Of a DNA stretch of 64,000 nt, positions 11,407 through 22,408 are shown piece by piece. Position numbers and translations under genes: made by a program. This DNA is from Thinopyrum elongatum. Taxonomy: Eukaryota > Streptophyta > Magnoliopsida > Poales > Poaceae. Position 1 is the stretch's first letter; each line of letters begins with the position of its first letter. The notes below the pieces were generated by a model. The model had not been told where the DNA came from. It made no database searches and worked only from the letters and a program-made list of their open reading frames with translations. Location of the stretch: contig CM022298.1 of assembly GCA_011799875.1 (NCBI GenBank), positions 727,538,181 to 727,602,180 on the forward strand. The letters are read 5' to 3'.

Positions 11407-11413
11407 TATAAGG
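11407..11413 (+). promoter_or_regulatory. TATA-like box in the 3' LTR
   Basis: The sequence tataagg lies in tgtgtataaggatcc, about 160 bases ahead of ATG 11569, with leader-like sequence containing aaccctagc between. The 5' LTR has gaaaggataagg at the matching place. If real, this would place transcription start near 11435. It is called from sequence resemblance only. Confidence 0.35.
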
Positions 11414-11568
11414 ATCCCCTCCGCGCCGTGGTGAACCCTAGCATGCAAGAGCAACCCCCCCCCCCCTCTCTTCCTTTCTCCCTCGCTCGTCTCTTTTTCG
11501 ATCTGGATCAGAGCCGTTGCCGTCGCCGTCGCTCGCCGCGGCCACCGAGCACCTCGCGCCGCACAGCG

Positions 11569-11970
11569 ATGTCCAGGAGGACCGCCGTGCTCGACTCCTT
11601 CGGTTGCGGGCAGCAGAGCAAGCCAGAGGCTGCCTCAACGCCGCCGCGACGTCTTCTTCATCTTTGGCACCGGCGAGTAACGCCGCCTCGATTCGCCGCC
11701 CTCCCTGCGCTCCGTGACCTCGCCGGGCCTTTCATGCGCCCTTCGGTGAGCTCCCGTTCTTTCCTTCCCCCTCTCGCGCCGTCTCGCTCGCCCCTAGCTA
11801 CTTTCCGCCGTTGCCGACGCTCGTCGCCGCCGCCTTGCTTCACCCTCATGGCCACAGCCAGCCGAGCTCACATCCGAGCACGGCATCGTGCTCAGGGCAC
11901 TGCCAGGAGCCCACCGAGCCTATCCGCTCGTCCTCCCGAGCCCCCTAGCTTCCTGCTCGACCTCACCTGA
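11569..11970 (+). other. Open frame inside the 3' LTR, ~133 residues
   Basis: From ATG 11569 the frame reads MSRRTAVLDSFGCGQQ and then a Pro/Arg/Ser-rich sequence to TGA at 11968-11970. The same start is kept in the 5' LTR (3896), but there the frame breaks near 4051 in a C-run. It is very GC-rich, so the openness may be compositional. A consensus-like donor (gtgagc) occurs at ~11745, so an exon here could feed the acidic exon at 12953. No family is recognised. Confidence 0.25.
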
Positions 11971-12394
11971 ACTCCGGCGCCGCCCGCGAGCTCGCCGTCG
12001 ACGAACCTGACCACCCTAGCTCACAAGACTAGCACCGTTCGATGCGGCTCGCTTCGCTCGTTCGAACGAGCCCTTCCCCGCGCCAAATGGTGGCCGGGAG
12101 GCGATTTCCGCGCCACTCCGCCGTGTCTGTGGTTGTCGGAACCTCGCCACCGGCGCGCCACCGCGGAGACGCCAGCCGGGCCCACTTGCCAGGCTGTTTA
12201 GCCGCTAACTAGCCCCTAAACACTCACTGACATGTGGGGCCCATGTACTGTAGCGATTAGTGTTAGGGTTAATTAACTAAACTGCTAACTCTCACTGACA
12301 TTTGGGCCCCTACCCCGCTGATTAGCTAATTAGGTTAATTTAAAACCCCTGTTAGAACTAACAGAGACTGACCACTGGGTCCCACTGGACCCAG

Positions 12395-12505
12395 TTGACC
12401 TGTCAACAAGCCGACTAGGCTGGACCCAGCCAATGACAGGTGGGTCCCACTGGACCCACTGTCCAGTCAACGTTGACCCAATCAACTGCTGACTGTGCAG
12501 TTGAC
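12395..12505. promoter_or_regulatory. W-box cluster in the 3' LTR
   Basis: TTGAC cores occur at 12395, 12473 and 12501, and GTCAA cores at 12402 and 12466, again five in ~110 bases. One pair (gtcaacgttgac, 12466-12477) forms a perfect inverted repeat that the 5' LTR lacks. The 5' LTR has a shorter version through loss of ~13 bases. Confidence 0.45.
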
Positions 12506-12952
12506 TGGGCCCACTGTCAGCCTCTGGGTGCATTTTTGTGTGCACTCAGTTGGCTACCCGAAGCAATTTAGCTATTTAATAATTTGAATTAAAATTAATC
12601 CAAAAATTTCAGAAAATAGTTTAAATCTTTGAAAATTCATAGAAATTAAATCGTAGCTCGGATCGCAAAACTTTAAACATGAAAGTTCCTCAGAACGATG
12701 AGACGAATCAGATCGTGTCATATGTTTCCATGTCGGAACCCCCTGTGTAGGAGAACCCGTAACTTTTCATCCGTTTCCAGTAGATGGATAGTGCATACAT
12801 ACCGGTTAATAAATCCAACTTAAATCCTAAAATAACTGATATGACTTAGACATACTTTAGGCAACCCTGCACTACATCCAAGGCATAGCATGCTCTGTGT
12901 TGCATTATTGCTGTGTATTTATTTGTTTCCTCCCCCTCTTCTCTCTCGTTAG

Positions 12953-13042
12953 ACCCCGTCACCGACATAGTCCCCGAGGCCGACGCAGCTCCGGAGGTCG
13001 ACTATGCCCCTGACTACCAGACCCTTGTCGCAGAGCTTCCAG
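12953..13042 (+). other. Candidate exon in the 3' LTR, copy of 5260-5349
   Basis: Ninety bases, open in the same frame, with acceptor ctctctcgttag and GC-type donor cag|gcaagc. It differs from the 5' copy by a few substitutions, both silent and replacing, and by no indel. See the companion exon at 14637-14737. Confidence 0.3.
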
Positions 13043-14636
13043 GCAAGCACCCCCTCTTTTGAACATGCCTATATCGCCTATTCTCTTCTCTCTTATGCTT
13101 GCATTAGTTGTTGTTGTTACTGTTATCCTATTTCTGCTGCATAGCCTGTTTATTGTAACCTGCCATTGTTACCTACCTGCTTATCCTAAACTGTTTAGTA
13201 TAGTCTGGGTAGAGACCCATCAGAGACCCCCACTTTGTCCCGACTGCCCCGCAGGATTATCAGAAGACCCGATCAACGGGATCGAAGACCAGGCCCCGGC
13301 ACCGCACATCACTTCCCCCTTAGTTGCTCGACACTACTGGGTTACTATCGAGTGCCGAGGGTGATACCTCGTCAGCACTTCTGATGATAACTTTGTAGGT
13401 TAGCTAATCGGTCGTGGTCAGCGAGGGTGATTCCTCCTACACCACCCCCGATAACTACGTCATTGTGCAACTTCTCAAGTGTGGACCTCGAGGGTGATTC
13501 CTCCTTCGTTCACCTTGACGATAACATCAGGTGGAATTCCATCGAGGGTGATTCCTCAGGGTTCCCCTTGGTGTTAGACACACAGTTAATTTGGTTACTA
13601 TGACTTTACACTGAACCATGTTACTAAAGACGGGTCGGCCCTGAGGGGTACCCGCGCGAGCTTAATTGCGAGTGATGTGGAGACGGGTTGACCTGCAGGA
13701 TGCCCGAGAGATGAATACGAGGCGTGGCCGGGCATTCTTAGCCCTTGCCGCAAGTCCTCGAGACGGGGCGACGGGGTCACATCTTTCATGAGTCTCTGCT
13801 CGTTACCGCACTACCAACACACTAACGGTTTGGATATTTGATCCGAGGGGCCTCTGGCCTGATAGCATGAACCATCACGTGGGCATAGTATGGGCGTTCT
13901 GTGTCGTATAATTCAGTCGGAGCTTAATTGACGTCAGCAAGGAGCAGCACACGCTGGGTTGGACTAGGAACGCAACCGCACTTGTATTAAGGGGTTGCTA
14001 GGTCTGCTCACCGGCGGTGCACGTAACGCGCAGGAGTCCCCGGGGCGAAGGCCCAAGACCCCTGAGCGCATAGGTTAGTCTGGCGTGCTGACCTCCCTGT
14101 TAAGTATTCGGTCGGGTTGCGGCGTATCGTTTGGCCGAGGCCGGGCATGACCCAGTAAAGTGTGTCCGGTCGGAGTTAAGCGAGCGTGGTGGGTAAGTTG
14201 GTGCACCCCTGCAGGGAAGAACTAATCTATCGATAGCCTGTCCTACGGTAAGGGACACTCGGAGTTGTATCCCGATCGGTACAATTAGAACTGGACACTT
14301 GAGATGATAACTGGATAGTATGGCTCTGGCATTGCTTTCTCGCAGGGAGTCGAGGAAGAATCTCTGGGCGAGGTTGTTAACACTACTACTACTTTACATT
14401 GTGCTAATCTGCACTCTTCTAATGCTACAAGACCGCTGAAGATGCTTGAAGATGCTAGTCTTCCATAGGAGTAGGCCATCCTCTCTATTCCGGCATTTCT
14501 GCAGCTCAGTCCACATATAAAGCCTCCTTTGATAATGTTGCATATGTAGTGTAGATCCTTGCTTGCTGAGTACTTTGGATGAGTACTCACGTTTGCATTG
14601 CTTTCTTTTTCTCCCCATATCCAGTTGTCACACCAG

Positions 14637-14737
14637 ATGACGGAGCCCCTGAGCCAGCTGCCACCGCCGACGGCTACTACTATTACTACCCTCCCGGCGA
14701 GTACTACTACGAGGAGCCGTCCGATGACCAGGAGTAG
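14637..14737 (+). other. Candidate terminal exon in the 3' LTR, copy of 6946-7046
   Basis: One hundred and one bases after acceptor gtcacaccag. It encodes the Tyr-rich tail GYYYYYPPGEYYYEEPSDD and ends at TAG (14735-14737). Length and frame match the 5' copy, with only substitutions between them (for example Gln/Glu before the stop). Confidence 0.3.
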
Positions 14738-15041
14738 GTTCGGAGGGTCCTAGGCAGGAGGCCTACGCCTTTCGATCGTAGTGTTTTATTTTGCCCTGCC
14801 TTTCTAAAGGCCTATCTGTAACTCTGTTATATTTGTACCTAGATATCTGATGCTTCCGCTGACACTTGATTGCCATCGAGCTATGTATTCGAGCCATCGA
14901 GGCCCCTGGCTTGTAATATAAAGCTTGTATGACTTTATTTATGTTTTAGAGTTGTGTTGTAATATCTTCAAGTGAGTCCTTAGGCTTGATCGTGTGCATT
15001 TGCGTGTATGGTTAGTGCACGATTAAGCCGGGGTCGTCACA

Positions 15042-15364
15042 AAGCAGGCCAACCAAAGGATGAGGACGAGGATGCTTACTTGAAGAAAGGCGTGAAGTTT
15101 TCAAGCTTGGAGGAGTTCAAGATGTGGATGTGTGACTATTTCATTAGGAACCATAGACCATTTGTTTTTGCACACTATAACCAAAAGGTGCGTTACACCG
15201 TAAAATGTGACCAAGAAAGATGCCCATGGATCATCCATAGAAGAAAACTTAAAACCAAGCAATGGTTGGTAAGAAGTTTTGTAGCTATTCATAGGTGCAA
15301 ACTAACATCAAAAGCAAAGCGTAAGACACACCGTCAGCTCATGTCTGACTTCCTCGGGTATAAA
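15042..15364 (+). pseudogene. MULE transposase continued: Mutator DNA-binding domain
   Basis: The frame resumes exactly after the LARD target duplication. It reads GQPKDEDEDAYLKKGVKFSS, then ...FKMWMCDYFIRNHRPF..., RYTVKCDQERCPW and HRCKLTSKAK, ending ...MSDFLGYKL. This is the DBD_Tnp_Mut-type domain (WRKY-GCM1-like zinc-binding fold), with the CxxxxC and HxC ligand pattern visible. The frame then runs into unrelated CACTA repeat DNA after ~15364, removing the catalytic domain. Confidence 0.85.
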
Positions 15365-15523
15365 TTAATGCACTAAATGACTTAAATATAGCAAACAAAC
15401 CATAAAAAATGCCAAATTTTAACATGTGTACTGTAACGGTCTATCTTGAGTGTAGAAAAAAAATCCAAGGCCAACGGATAAAGCAGTGGTCACTTCGTCT
15501 TCAAACCTGACCCGTTCCCTCTC
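15365..15523 (+). repeat. Remnant of a TTTGCCGAG-type CACTA, left of a nested insertion
   Basis: The block from gcactaaatgacttaaatat to caaacctgacccgttcc is repeated at 32660-32820, where it forms part of a tandem array that ends at 33351. The same block lies in front of the nested CACTA in each pass (15365, 30300, 53983). It abuts the MULE frame without a CACTA terminus, so the left end of this element is deleted. Confidence 0.65.
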
Positions 15524-15526
15524 GAA

Positions 15527-16906
15527 CACTACTAGAAAAAGGCCTATCCCAAATATCTCTACTAGTGGCGCACCATGATGGTGGTGCGCCACTGCTCCAC
15601 TGCTATATAGCAGTGGCGCACCAGAATCAATTGCTATGTTTTTACTAATGGCGCACCACATGAGCAGTGCGCCATTGCTATTTTTTTTGGGTCCATCCCC
15701 CCCCCCTGGTGCGCCATTAGTAACCTCACACACACACGCAGGCACACCCCCACCAGACATAGCTATGGCGCACCAGACCTAGGTGCGCCACTGCTATGTA
15801 GCAGTGGCGCACCTAGGTCTGGGGCGCATAGCTATGTCTGGGGGGGGTGTGTGCCGTGTGTGTGTGAGGTACTAATGGCGCACCCTCCCTGGTGCGCCAT
15901 TGCTAGGGTTAGCAATGGCGCACCAGGGAGGGTGCGCATTACTAACGTCTCACACACACAAACACACACAAACACACACCCCCCCCCCCCCCCCCGATCG
16001 CCTTTTAGGTTTTAAAAAAAATAAAAGAAAATGATAAAATATTAAAATTTTTTTTGAAAAAATAGATGCCCATGTGTTATGTGTTCTAGTTGTTAGGAAA
16101 ATTAACAAACATGAATTTTGAATTTTTTTGCAAAAGGCCGCCGTGTTTCGGTAAAATGGTCGTAACTTTTGCATACGACCTCCGATGAAAAAGTTTTTTA
16201 TATGAAAAATCATCTACTCGAAAAGTTACATCCGAATTCAACGGGCATAGATTTTCTAGAATCCTAAAAAACCTAACAGAAAAAAGTTACGATGCTTTTA
16301 AGATCTGGAGGCACAAAAATTCGAAAAAAATGCAAAAAATAAATAAATTAGCAATGGCGCACTAGTGCATGGTGCGCCACTGCTATTTTCCCGCTTTCAA
16401 AATTCAAAAAAATACAAAAATAAAAAACAAGTTAGCAATGGCGCACCTTATGAATAATGCGCCACTACTATTTTCCCGCCTTCACAATTCAAAAAAATTC
16501 AAAAAATTAAAAAAATCTAGCAATGGCGCATCAGTGAATAGTGCGCCACTACTATTTTCCCACCTTCGCAATTCAAAAAAATAGCAATGGCGCACCAGTG
16601 CATGGTGCGCCACTGCTAAGTTGGGACAGAAGTTTAAAAGGGTCGGCCAGCCACTTACCCCTTCATTCTTCTCCGCCTTTCCTCCACTCCATCTCCTCCT
16701 CTCCGGCGACCTCCTCCTCACGGTGCTCCTCCTCCGGTGACCTCCTCCTCACGGTGCTCCTCCTCCGGCGACCTCCTCCTCCCTCCTCTCCTCCTCACGG
16801 TGCTCCTCCTTCCTCTCCTGCTCACGGTCCTCCTCCTCCTCTCCGGCGACCTCCTCCTCCCTCCTCTCCTGATCCTCACGGTCTCTCCTCCCTCCTCTCC
16901 TCCTCA
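15527..16906 (+). mobile_element. GGCGCACC-family CACTA, first copy, cut at 16906
   Basis: It begins with the terminal repeat cactactagaaaaaggcc, preceded by gaa (15524-15526). Palindromic agcaatggcgcacc / ggtgcgccactgct units fill 15545-15930 and 16350-16620. A G/C-run and AT-rich middle and a CTCCTC stretch follow. The element then breaks off in the CTCCTC stretch and the sequence restarts at the equivalent of 1796. The complete version is at 30461-32322. Confidence 0.85.
16650..16906 (+). repeat. CTCCTC / cacggtgctcctcctcc tandem repeat
   Basis: Degenerate units of ctcctcctcacggtgctcctc carry on until the sequence switches to the copy of 1796. The repeat's self-similarity makes it a natural place for an assembly jump. 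In the passes at 31610-31850 and 55320-55600 it continues instead into the right half of the CACTA. Confidence 0.8.
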
Positions 16907-17460
16907 ATTTGACCCTTTTGGTTAACCCGCCATCAAGCCGGCGTGAAGGGTACATTACTACCATCGTTTCTCCGACTGTAGTCCCTGTTAACGCCCAATC
17001 GCCCGCCCCTGACCTCGCTTACATGGCAAAGTCATACCCTCCGTAGCTGGCGGCGGTAGTACACATACCTTTCTTCCGTGAGTTTGGCGCAGTACATCCC
17101 TGAAGTTTAATGGGCTGGTGCCACGGTGGGCCCCCACCATTCACCCCCACGCTCTTTTCCTCCCCAAGCTTTGGCCCTCCTCTCTCTCCCCCGTCAAAAC
17201 CCTCACCTGAAATCGCTCTCAATCGGTGCCATTTTTCCAGTTAATCAGAGGCATTTCCAGCCCGAGGTAATCATTGGCTTTCATTTTTTTCTTTTGTATC
17301 AAACCCATTTTGGTGATTTCTCTCAAATCCATTGCAAAATGGTGGAATGTAGGGTTCTATAGAGTGTTTGATGTTTGTGAGGCTTTATCCTTTGTGGTTT
17401 GTAGCAATAACTGGGTTGGGTAGATTGTGGTAATACTGCCTGATTTATTGATACATTTAT

Positions 17461-18203
17461 ACAAGTTTTGGAGTGGATGACCCTAATGATAGAGTTTGAA
17501 CTATGGAAGTTGATGTTTGAAGTGGGATCACATCTCGATTGAAGATATGCCTATTCCATCGATTTTGCTTGGAGGTAATACAAGGTACATTTGCGGCCGT
17601 GGAATGACAAGTCATTGAATTGTTGTTCCACGAAGGGTGTAGGTCCTCGGTTTTGAACATTGGCTTGATCCGGCATTTCCCTCCCATGTCATATAGCAGC
17701 CTATTAGAATGTGCCGCGTTTGAGGATCATAGAGCCGAGGTGTAGCCTCCATGCTTCTATCCACCGCCAACTACCCAGCGACAACGTGGAGGTGATGGTA
17801 GTGCCATGTCAATAAGAAGATGGTGATGGGTCTTGTTATCTGGCGATGGGTGTGGTGATTGGGATGGTTATGTGTGTGTGTTGGTGTTATGGTTGAGATT
17901 CTATGAGTATGACAAGAGGATGTGATTCATGATATTTATTCGTGACGTTTGGATCCATTTCACGCACCAGGACTGGACCGTGAGATCCCCTTTATGCGTG
18001 CCTATTGATACGACTCAGACGTACATGTCCTGATGTAAGGAATTGGAGGAAGGATTGTCATGGAGACAGAAAACCTATTTCTTAGAGATATAGCCAAGAA
18101 AAAAGAACTCCATTGTTTCGTGATCTTATCCTTTTCCCATAAGGCCATAAGTTGAATGGTACGGCAATGAGTAGGCTTTGAGCTGACACTTCTGCCATGA
18201 GCA
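17461..18203 (+). pseudogene. MULE transposase N-terminal part, noisy copy
   Basis: Equivalent to 2381-3124. Recognisable pieces include gagtggatgaccc, cgtgagatcccctttatgcg and the final ctgccatga-gca. Many single-base indels destroy the frame. The GATGGT repeat is scrambled around 17820-17900. Confidence 0.75.
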
Positions 18204-21200
18204 TGTCATCCCAGCCCTCCACTCATATCACAGTGAATCATCCCTGATAATTCCCAATCTCATTTTCAACAGACGCTTAATCATCATTAGTATCATATCT
18301 CTTGTCAAATTCTCTTCCAATGGATTTTCAAACTTAAAGTGTCGAAATAAAGTTATTCAAATCAGAAACTAAAATGTTCAATAAAAGCACCTAATTACAT
18401 ATGCAAATTACAAAAGGAGACCAACATTAATGGATTAACTCATACGTCCACAACCTAAACCGGGTCTGAAAACAATATTTAAATACCTTTTAATTAATCC
18501 AAACTAAATATGAAATAGTATTTACCCCAAACTGTTTTTTGGTGATAGGTATATTGCAATTGAATTAAGAGCTAGTCACGCATTTTACAAAAATCATTAA
18601 GTGCCCAAACATTAGCTAAACAAAGTTAGAAAACAAACAAAAAAAGGAAATAGAAGGGCCTATTCGCTACTGTGCACTTAGCCTGCTGCCTACCATTTTG
18701 GGCCCAGCCCATCTGGCGCGCGTCCCTTCCTCCCCCTCGCTTGTCGGCCGCGCCCGTCGACACGTCGCCGACACCTGCACGCGTCGCCCGTCCGCCGTTT
18801 TCCTGAAAGGATAAGGATCCCCCTCCGCGCCGTGGGTACCCTAGCACGCCAGAGCACACCCCCCATCTCTTCCTTCCTCCCTCGCTCGTCTCTTTTTCGA
18901 TCTGGATTGACGCGTCGCCGTCGCTTGCCACCACCGCGCGCACCGAGCACCCTCGCGTCCGCCACAGCGATGTCCAGGAGGACCGCCGGTGCTCGCTACC
19001 TCCTTCGTTTGCGGGCAGCAGAACAAGCCGGAGGCTGCCTCAACGCCGCTCTCTCCGACCTCTTCTTCCCCTTCGGCACCGGCGAGCACCACCACCCGCC
19101 TCGATTCGCCGCCCCCCCCCCCCCCCCGCGCTCCGTGTACCTCGCCGGGCCTTTCATATGCGCTCCTCGGTGACTCCGTTCTTTCCCTTCCCCTCTCGGC
19201 GGCCGTCTGGCTTCGCCCCTAGCTACCTCCGCCGTTGCCGACGCCTTGCTCATCACCCTCATGGCCACACCGCCGAGCTCACATCCGAGCATGGCATCGG
19301 TGCTCAGGGCACTGCTAGGAGCCCATCGAGCCTATCCGCTCTCGTCCTCCCTAGCCCCCTAGCTCCCTGCTCGACCTCAACCCAACTCCGGCGCCACCCC
19401 CAGCTCGCCACCGACGAACCTGACCACCCCAGCTCCAGACTATATCCCGTTCGATGCGGCCTGCTTCGCTCGTTTCGAAATAGCCCTTCCCCGCGCCAAA
19501 TGGTGGCCGGGAGGCGATTTCCGCGCCACTCTCCCTGCCTGTGCTGTGGTCGTCGTAACCTCGCTCGCCGCGAGCCACCGAGGAGACTCCATACTGGCCC
19601 ACCTCGCCAGCTGTTTAGCCGCTAACTAGCCCCTAAACACTCCTGATAGTGGGGGCCCATTACTGTAGCGATTATGTGTTAGGTAATTAACTAAACTGCT
19701 ACCTCTCACTAACATTTGGGGCCCCACACCCCGCTGATTAGCTAATTAGGTTAATTTAAACCCCTGTCAGAACTAACAGAGACTGACCACTGGGTCCCAC
19801 TGGACCATTGACATCCACCAGCCGACTGGGCTGGACCCAGTCAAAGACAGGTCGGTCCCACTGGACCCCACTGTCCAGTCAATTGCTGACTGTGCAGTTG
19901 ACTGGGCCCACTGTCACCCTCTGGGTGCATTTTTGTGTGCACTCAGTTGGGTACCCCGAAGCAATTTAGCTATTTAATAATTCGAACTAAAATTAATCCA
20001 GAAATTTTAGAAAATAGTTTAAATCTTGAAAATTCATAGGAATTAAACCGTAGCCGGATCGCAAACTTTACATAGAAAGTTGCTCAAACAACGAGACGAA
20101 TCTGATCGTGTCATCTTTTCCATGTCAGAACCCCCTTCGTAGGAGAACACGAAACTTTTTCGTCCGTTTTCGATAGTTATATGGATACGTACCAGTTAAT
20201 AAATCCACTTAAATCCTAAAATAACTGATATGACTTAGACATACTTTAGGCAACCCTGCACTGCATCCTAGGCCTATCATGCTCTGTGTTGCTTTATTGC
20301 TGTGTATTTATTTGTTTCCCTCCCCCCTCTCTCTCTTTTTGAGACCCCGTGACCGACTTAGTCCCCGAGGCTGACACAGCTCCGGAGGTCACTACGCCCC
20401 TGACGACCAGACCCTTGCCCGCAGAGCTTCCAGGCAAGCAACCCTCCTTTTGAACATGCCTATATCGCCTATTCTCTTCTCTCTTATGCTTGCATTAGAA
20501 TTGCTGCTTGTTACTGTTATCCTATTTCTGCTGCATACCTTTTATTGTAACCTGCCTTCTTACCTACCTGCTATCCTAAACTTTTTAGTATAGGCTGGGT
20601 AAGACCCATCAGAGACCCCCACTTTGTCACGACTCCCCACTGGATTATCAGAAGACCCGATCAAGGGATCGAAGACCAGGCCCTGGCACCGCACATCACT
20701 TCCCCCTTAGTTGCTCGACACTACTACGGGTTACTATCGAGTGTCGAGGGTGATACCACTCCGCATTCTGATGATAACCTTGTAGGTTATCTAATCAGTC
20801 GTGGTCAGCGAGGGTGATTCCTCCTACACCACCCCCGATAACGACGTCGTCATGCAACTTCCCAAGTGTGGACCTCGAGGGTGATTCCTCCTTCGTTACC
20901 TTGACGATAACATCAGGGGGAATTCCATCGAGGTGATTCCTCGGGTTCCCCTTGGTGTTAGACCCACAGTTACTTTGGTTACTATGACTTTACACTACGA
21001 ACCATGTTACTAAAGACGGGTCGGCCCTGAGGGGTACCCGCGCGAGCTTAATTGCGAGTGATGTGAGACGGGTTGACCTGGAGGGTGCCCGAGAGATGAA
21101 TATGAGGTGTTGGCCGGGCATTCTTAGCCCTTGCCGCAAGTCCTCGAGACGGGCGACGGGGTCACATCTTTGGTGATCTCTTGCTCGTTACCACACTACC

Positions 21201-22408
21201 AACACACTAACGGTTTGTATTTGATCCGAGGGGCCTCTGGCCTGAATGCACTAACCACTCACATGGGCATGTATGGGCGTTCGCGTCGTATACTTCAGCC
21301 GGATCTTAATGACGTCAGCAAGGACCGGCACATGCCTGGGTTGGACTGGGAAGGCAACCGCACTGTTTAAGGGGTTGCTAGGTCGCTCACCGGCAGTGCA
21401 TGTACACACGCAGAGTCCCCGGGGCGAAGGCCAAACCCCTGCGCTCATAGGTTAGTCCGGCGTGCTGACCTCTTCTGTTAAGTATCGTCGGCGGGTTGTG
21501 GTGATCGTTTGGCCGAGGCCGGGCATGACCAGTAAGTGTGTCCGGCCGGAGTTATGCGAGCGTGTTTGTAAGTTTGGTGCACCCCTTTAGGAAGACTAAA
21601 TCTATCGATAGCCTGTCCTATGGTACCGCACTCGGAGTTGTATCCTGATCGGTACAACTAAAACTGGACACTTGAGATGAAACTGGATGTATGGCTCTGG
21701 GATTGCTTTCTCGCAAGAGTCGGGAAGAATCTCTGGGCGAGGTTGTTTCACTACTACTACTTTACATGTGGCTAATCTGCCACTCTTCTAATGCTGCAAG
21801 ACCGCTGAAAGATGCTTGAAGATGCTAGTCTTCGATAGGACTAGGCCATCCCTCTATTCCAGCATTCTCTGCAGCCCAGTCCACACATACAACGCCTCCT
21901 TTGATATGTTGCATATGTAGTGTAGATCCTGCTTGCTGATTACTTCGGATGAGTACTCATGTTTGCGTTGCTTTCTTTTTCTCCCCATACCCAATTGTCG
22001 CAACCAGATATACGGAGCCCCTAAGCCAGCTGCCCCCGCCGATGGCTACTACTATTACTACCCTCCCCGGCGAGTACTACACGAGGAACCGTCCGACGAC
22101 CAGCAGTAGGTTCGGAGGGTCCTAGGCAGGAGGCCTACCCTTTTCGATCGTAGTGTTTTTTTTGCCCCTGCCCTTTCTAAAGGCCTATCTGTAACTCTGT
22201 TATATATGTACCCAGATATCTGATGCTTCGCTGACATTTGTATGCTATCGAGCTATGTATTCGAGCCCTCGAAGCCCCTGGTTTGTAATAAAACTTGTAT
22301 GCCTTTATTTATGTTTAGAGTTTGTGTTGTGATATCTCAAGTGGTCCTTAGGCTTGATCGTGTGCATTTGCGTGTATGTTTAGTAAGAATTTAGCCGGGG
22401 TCGTTACA
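18204..22408 (+). repeat. LARD 5' LTR, noisy copy
   Basis: Runs from TGTCATCCC to TCGTTACA and is followed by ggttggtatca (primer site with one lost base). It shares 5' LTR-specific sequence with 3125-7350, for example gaaaggataagg near 18805 in place of the 3' LTR TATA-like box. Confidence 0.85.

Larger units (their letters stand above)
3125..15041 (+). mobile_element. LARD-type LTR retrotransposon (Sukkula-like), complete
   Basis: The element starts TGTAACATCC and ends GTCGTCACA. It is flanked on both sides by the 5-base target duplication AAGCA (3120-3124 and 15042-15046). It has LTRs of ~4.2 kb, a primer binding site directly after the 5' LTR, a purine tract directly before the 3' LTR, and a ~3.0 kb internal domain with no gag, protease, reverse transcriptase, RNase H or integrase frame. 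Very long LTRs around a short non-coding core define the LARD class described in barley as Sukkula. The family name is my inference from architecture and size. The element is non-autonomous and would need gypsy-type proteins in trans. Two hand-aligned LTR blocks differ at roughly 4-6% of sites, mostly transitions, suggesting insertion on the order of one to two million years ago. Confidence 0.9.
10333..15041 (+). repeat. 3' LTR of the LARD (4.25 kb plus a 458 bp insertion)
   Basis: It starts TGTAACATCC straight after the purine tract and ends CACA before the AAGCA target duplication. It aligns with 3125-7350 apart from the TIR element at 10417-10874. It keeps the W-box cluster (12395-12505), the mini-hairpins (13355-13555) and both candidate exons (12953-13042 and 14637-14737). 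A TATA-like box is present at 11407 and a longer open frame follows at 11569. Confidence 0.92.
1741..15364 (+). mobile_element. Mutator-like element (MULE), 3' truncated, split by a LARD
   Basis: The part left of the insertion (to 3124) has a GC-rich leader with repeated ccgccg/ggcggta blocks (1796-2000), a T-rich intron-like stretch, and then the N-terminal part of a transposase frame. The part right of the insertion (15042-15364) resumes the same frame with the Mutator DNA-binding domain. The catalytic MULE domain is absent. After about 15364 the sequence changes abruptly to a CACTA-type tandem repeat, so the 3' half is lost. The left boundary is uncertain because no matching inverted terminal repeat survives on the right. 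The LARD at 3125-15041 is a later insertion. Confidence 0.65.

Noticed and set aside
16482..16964. Arg/Glu-rich and Ser/Leu-rich frames
   Set aside because: They are produced by the CTCCTC tandem repeat; the same is true at 31459-31988 and 55185-55743.
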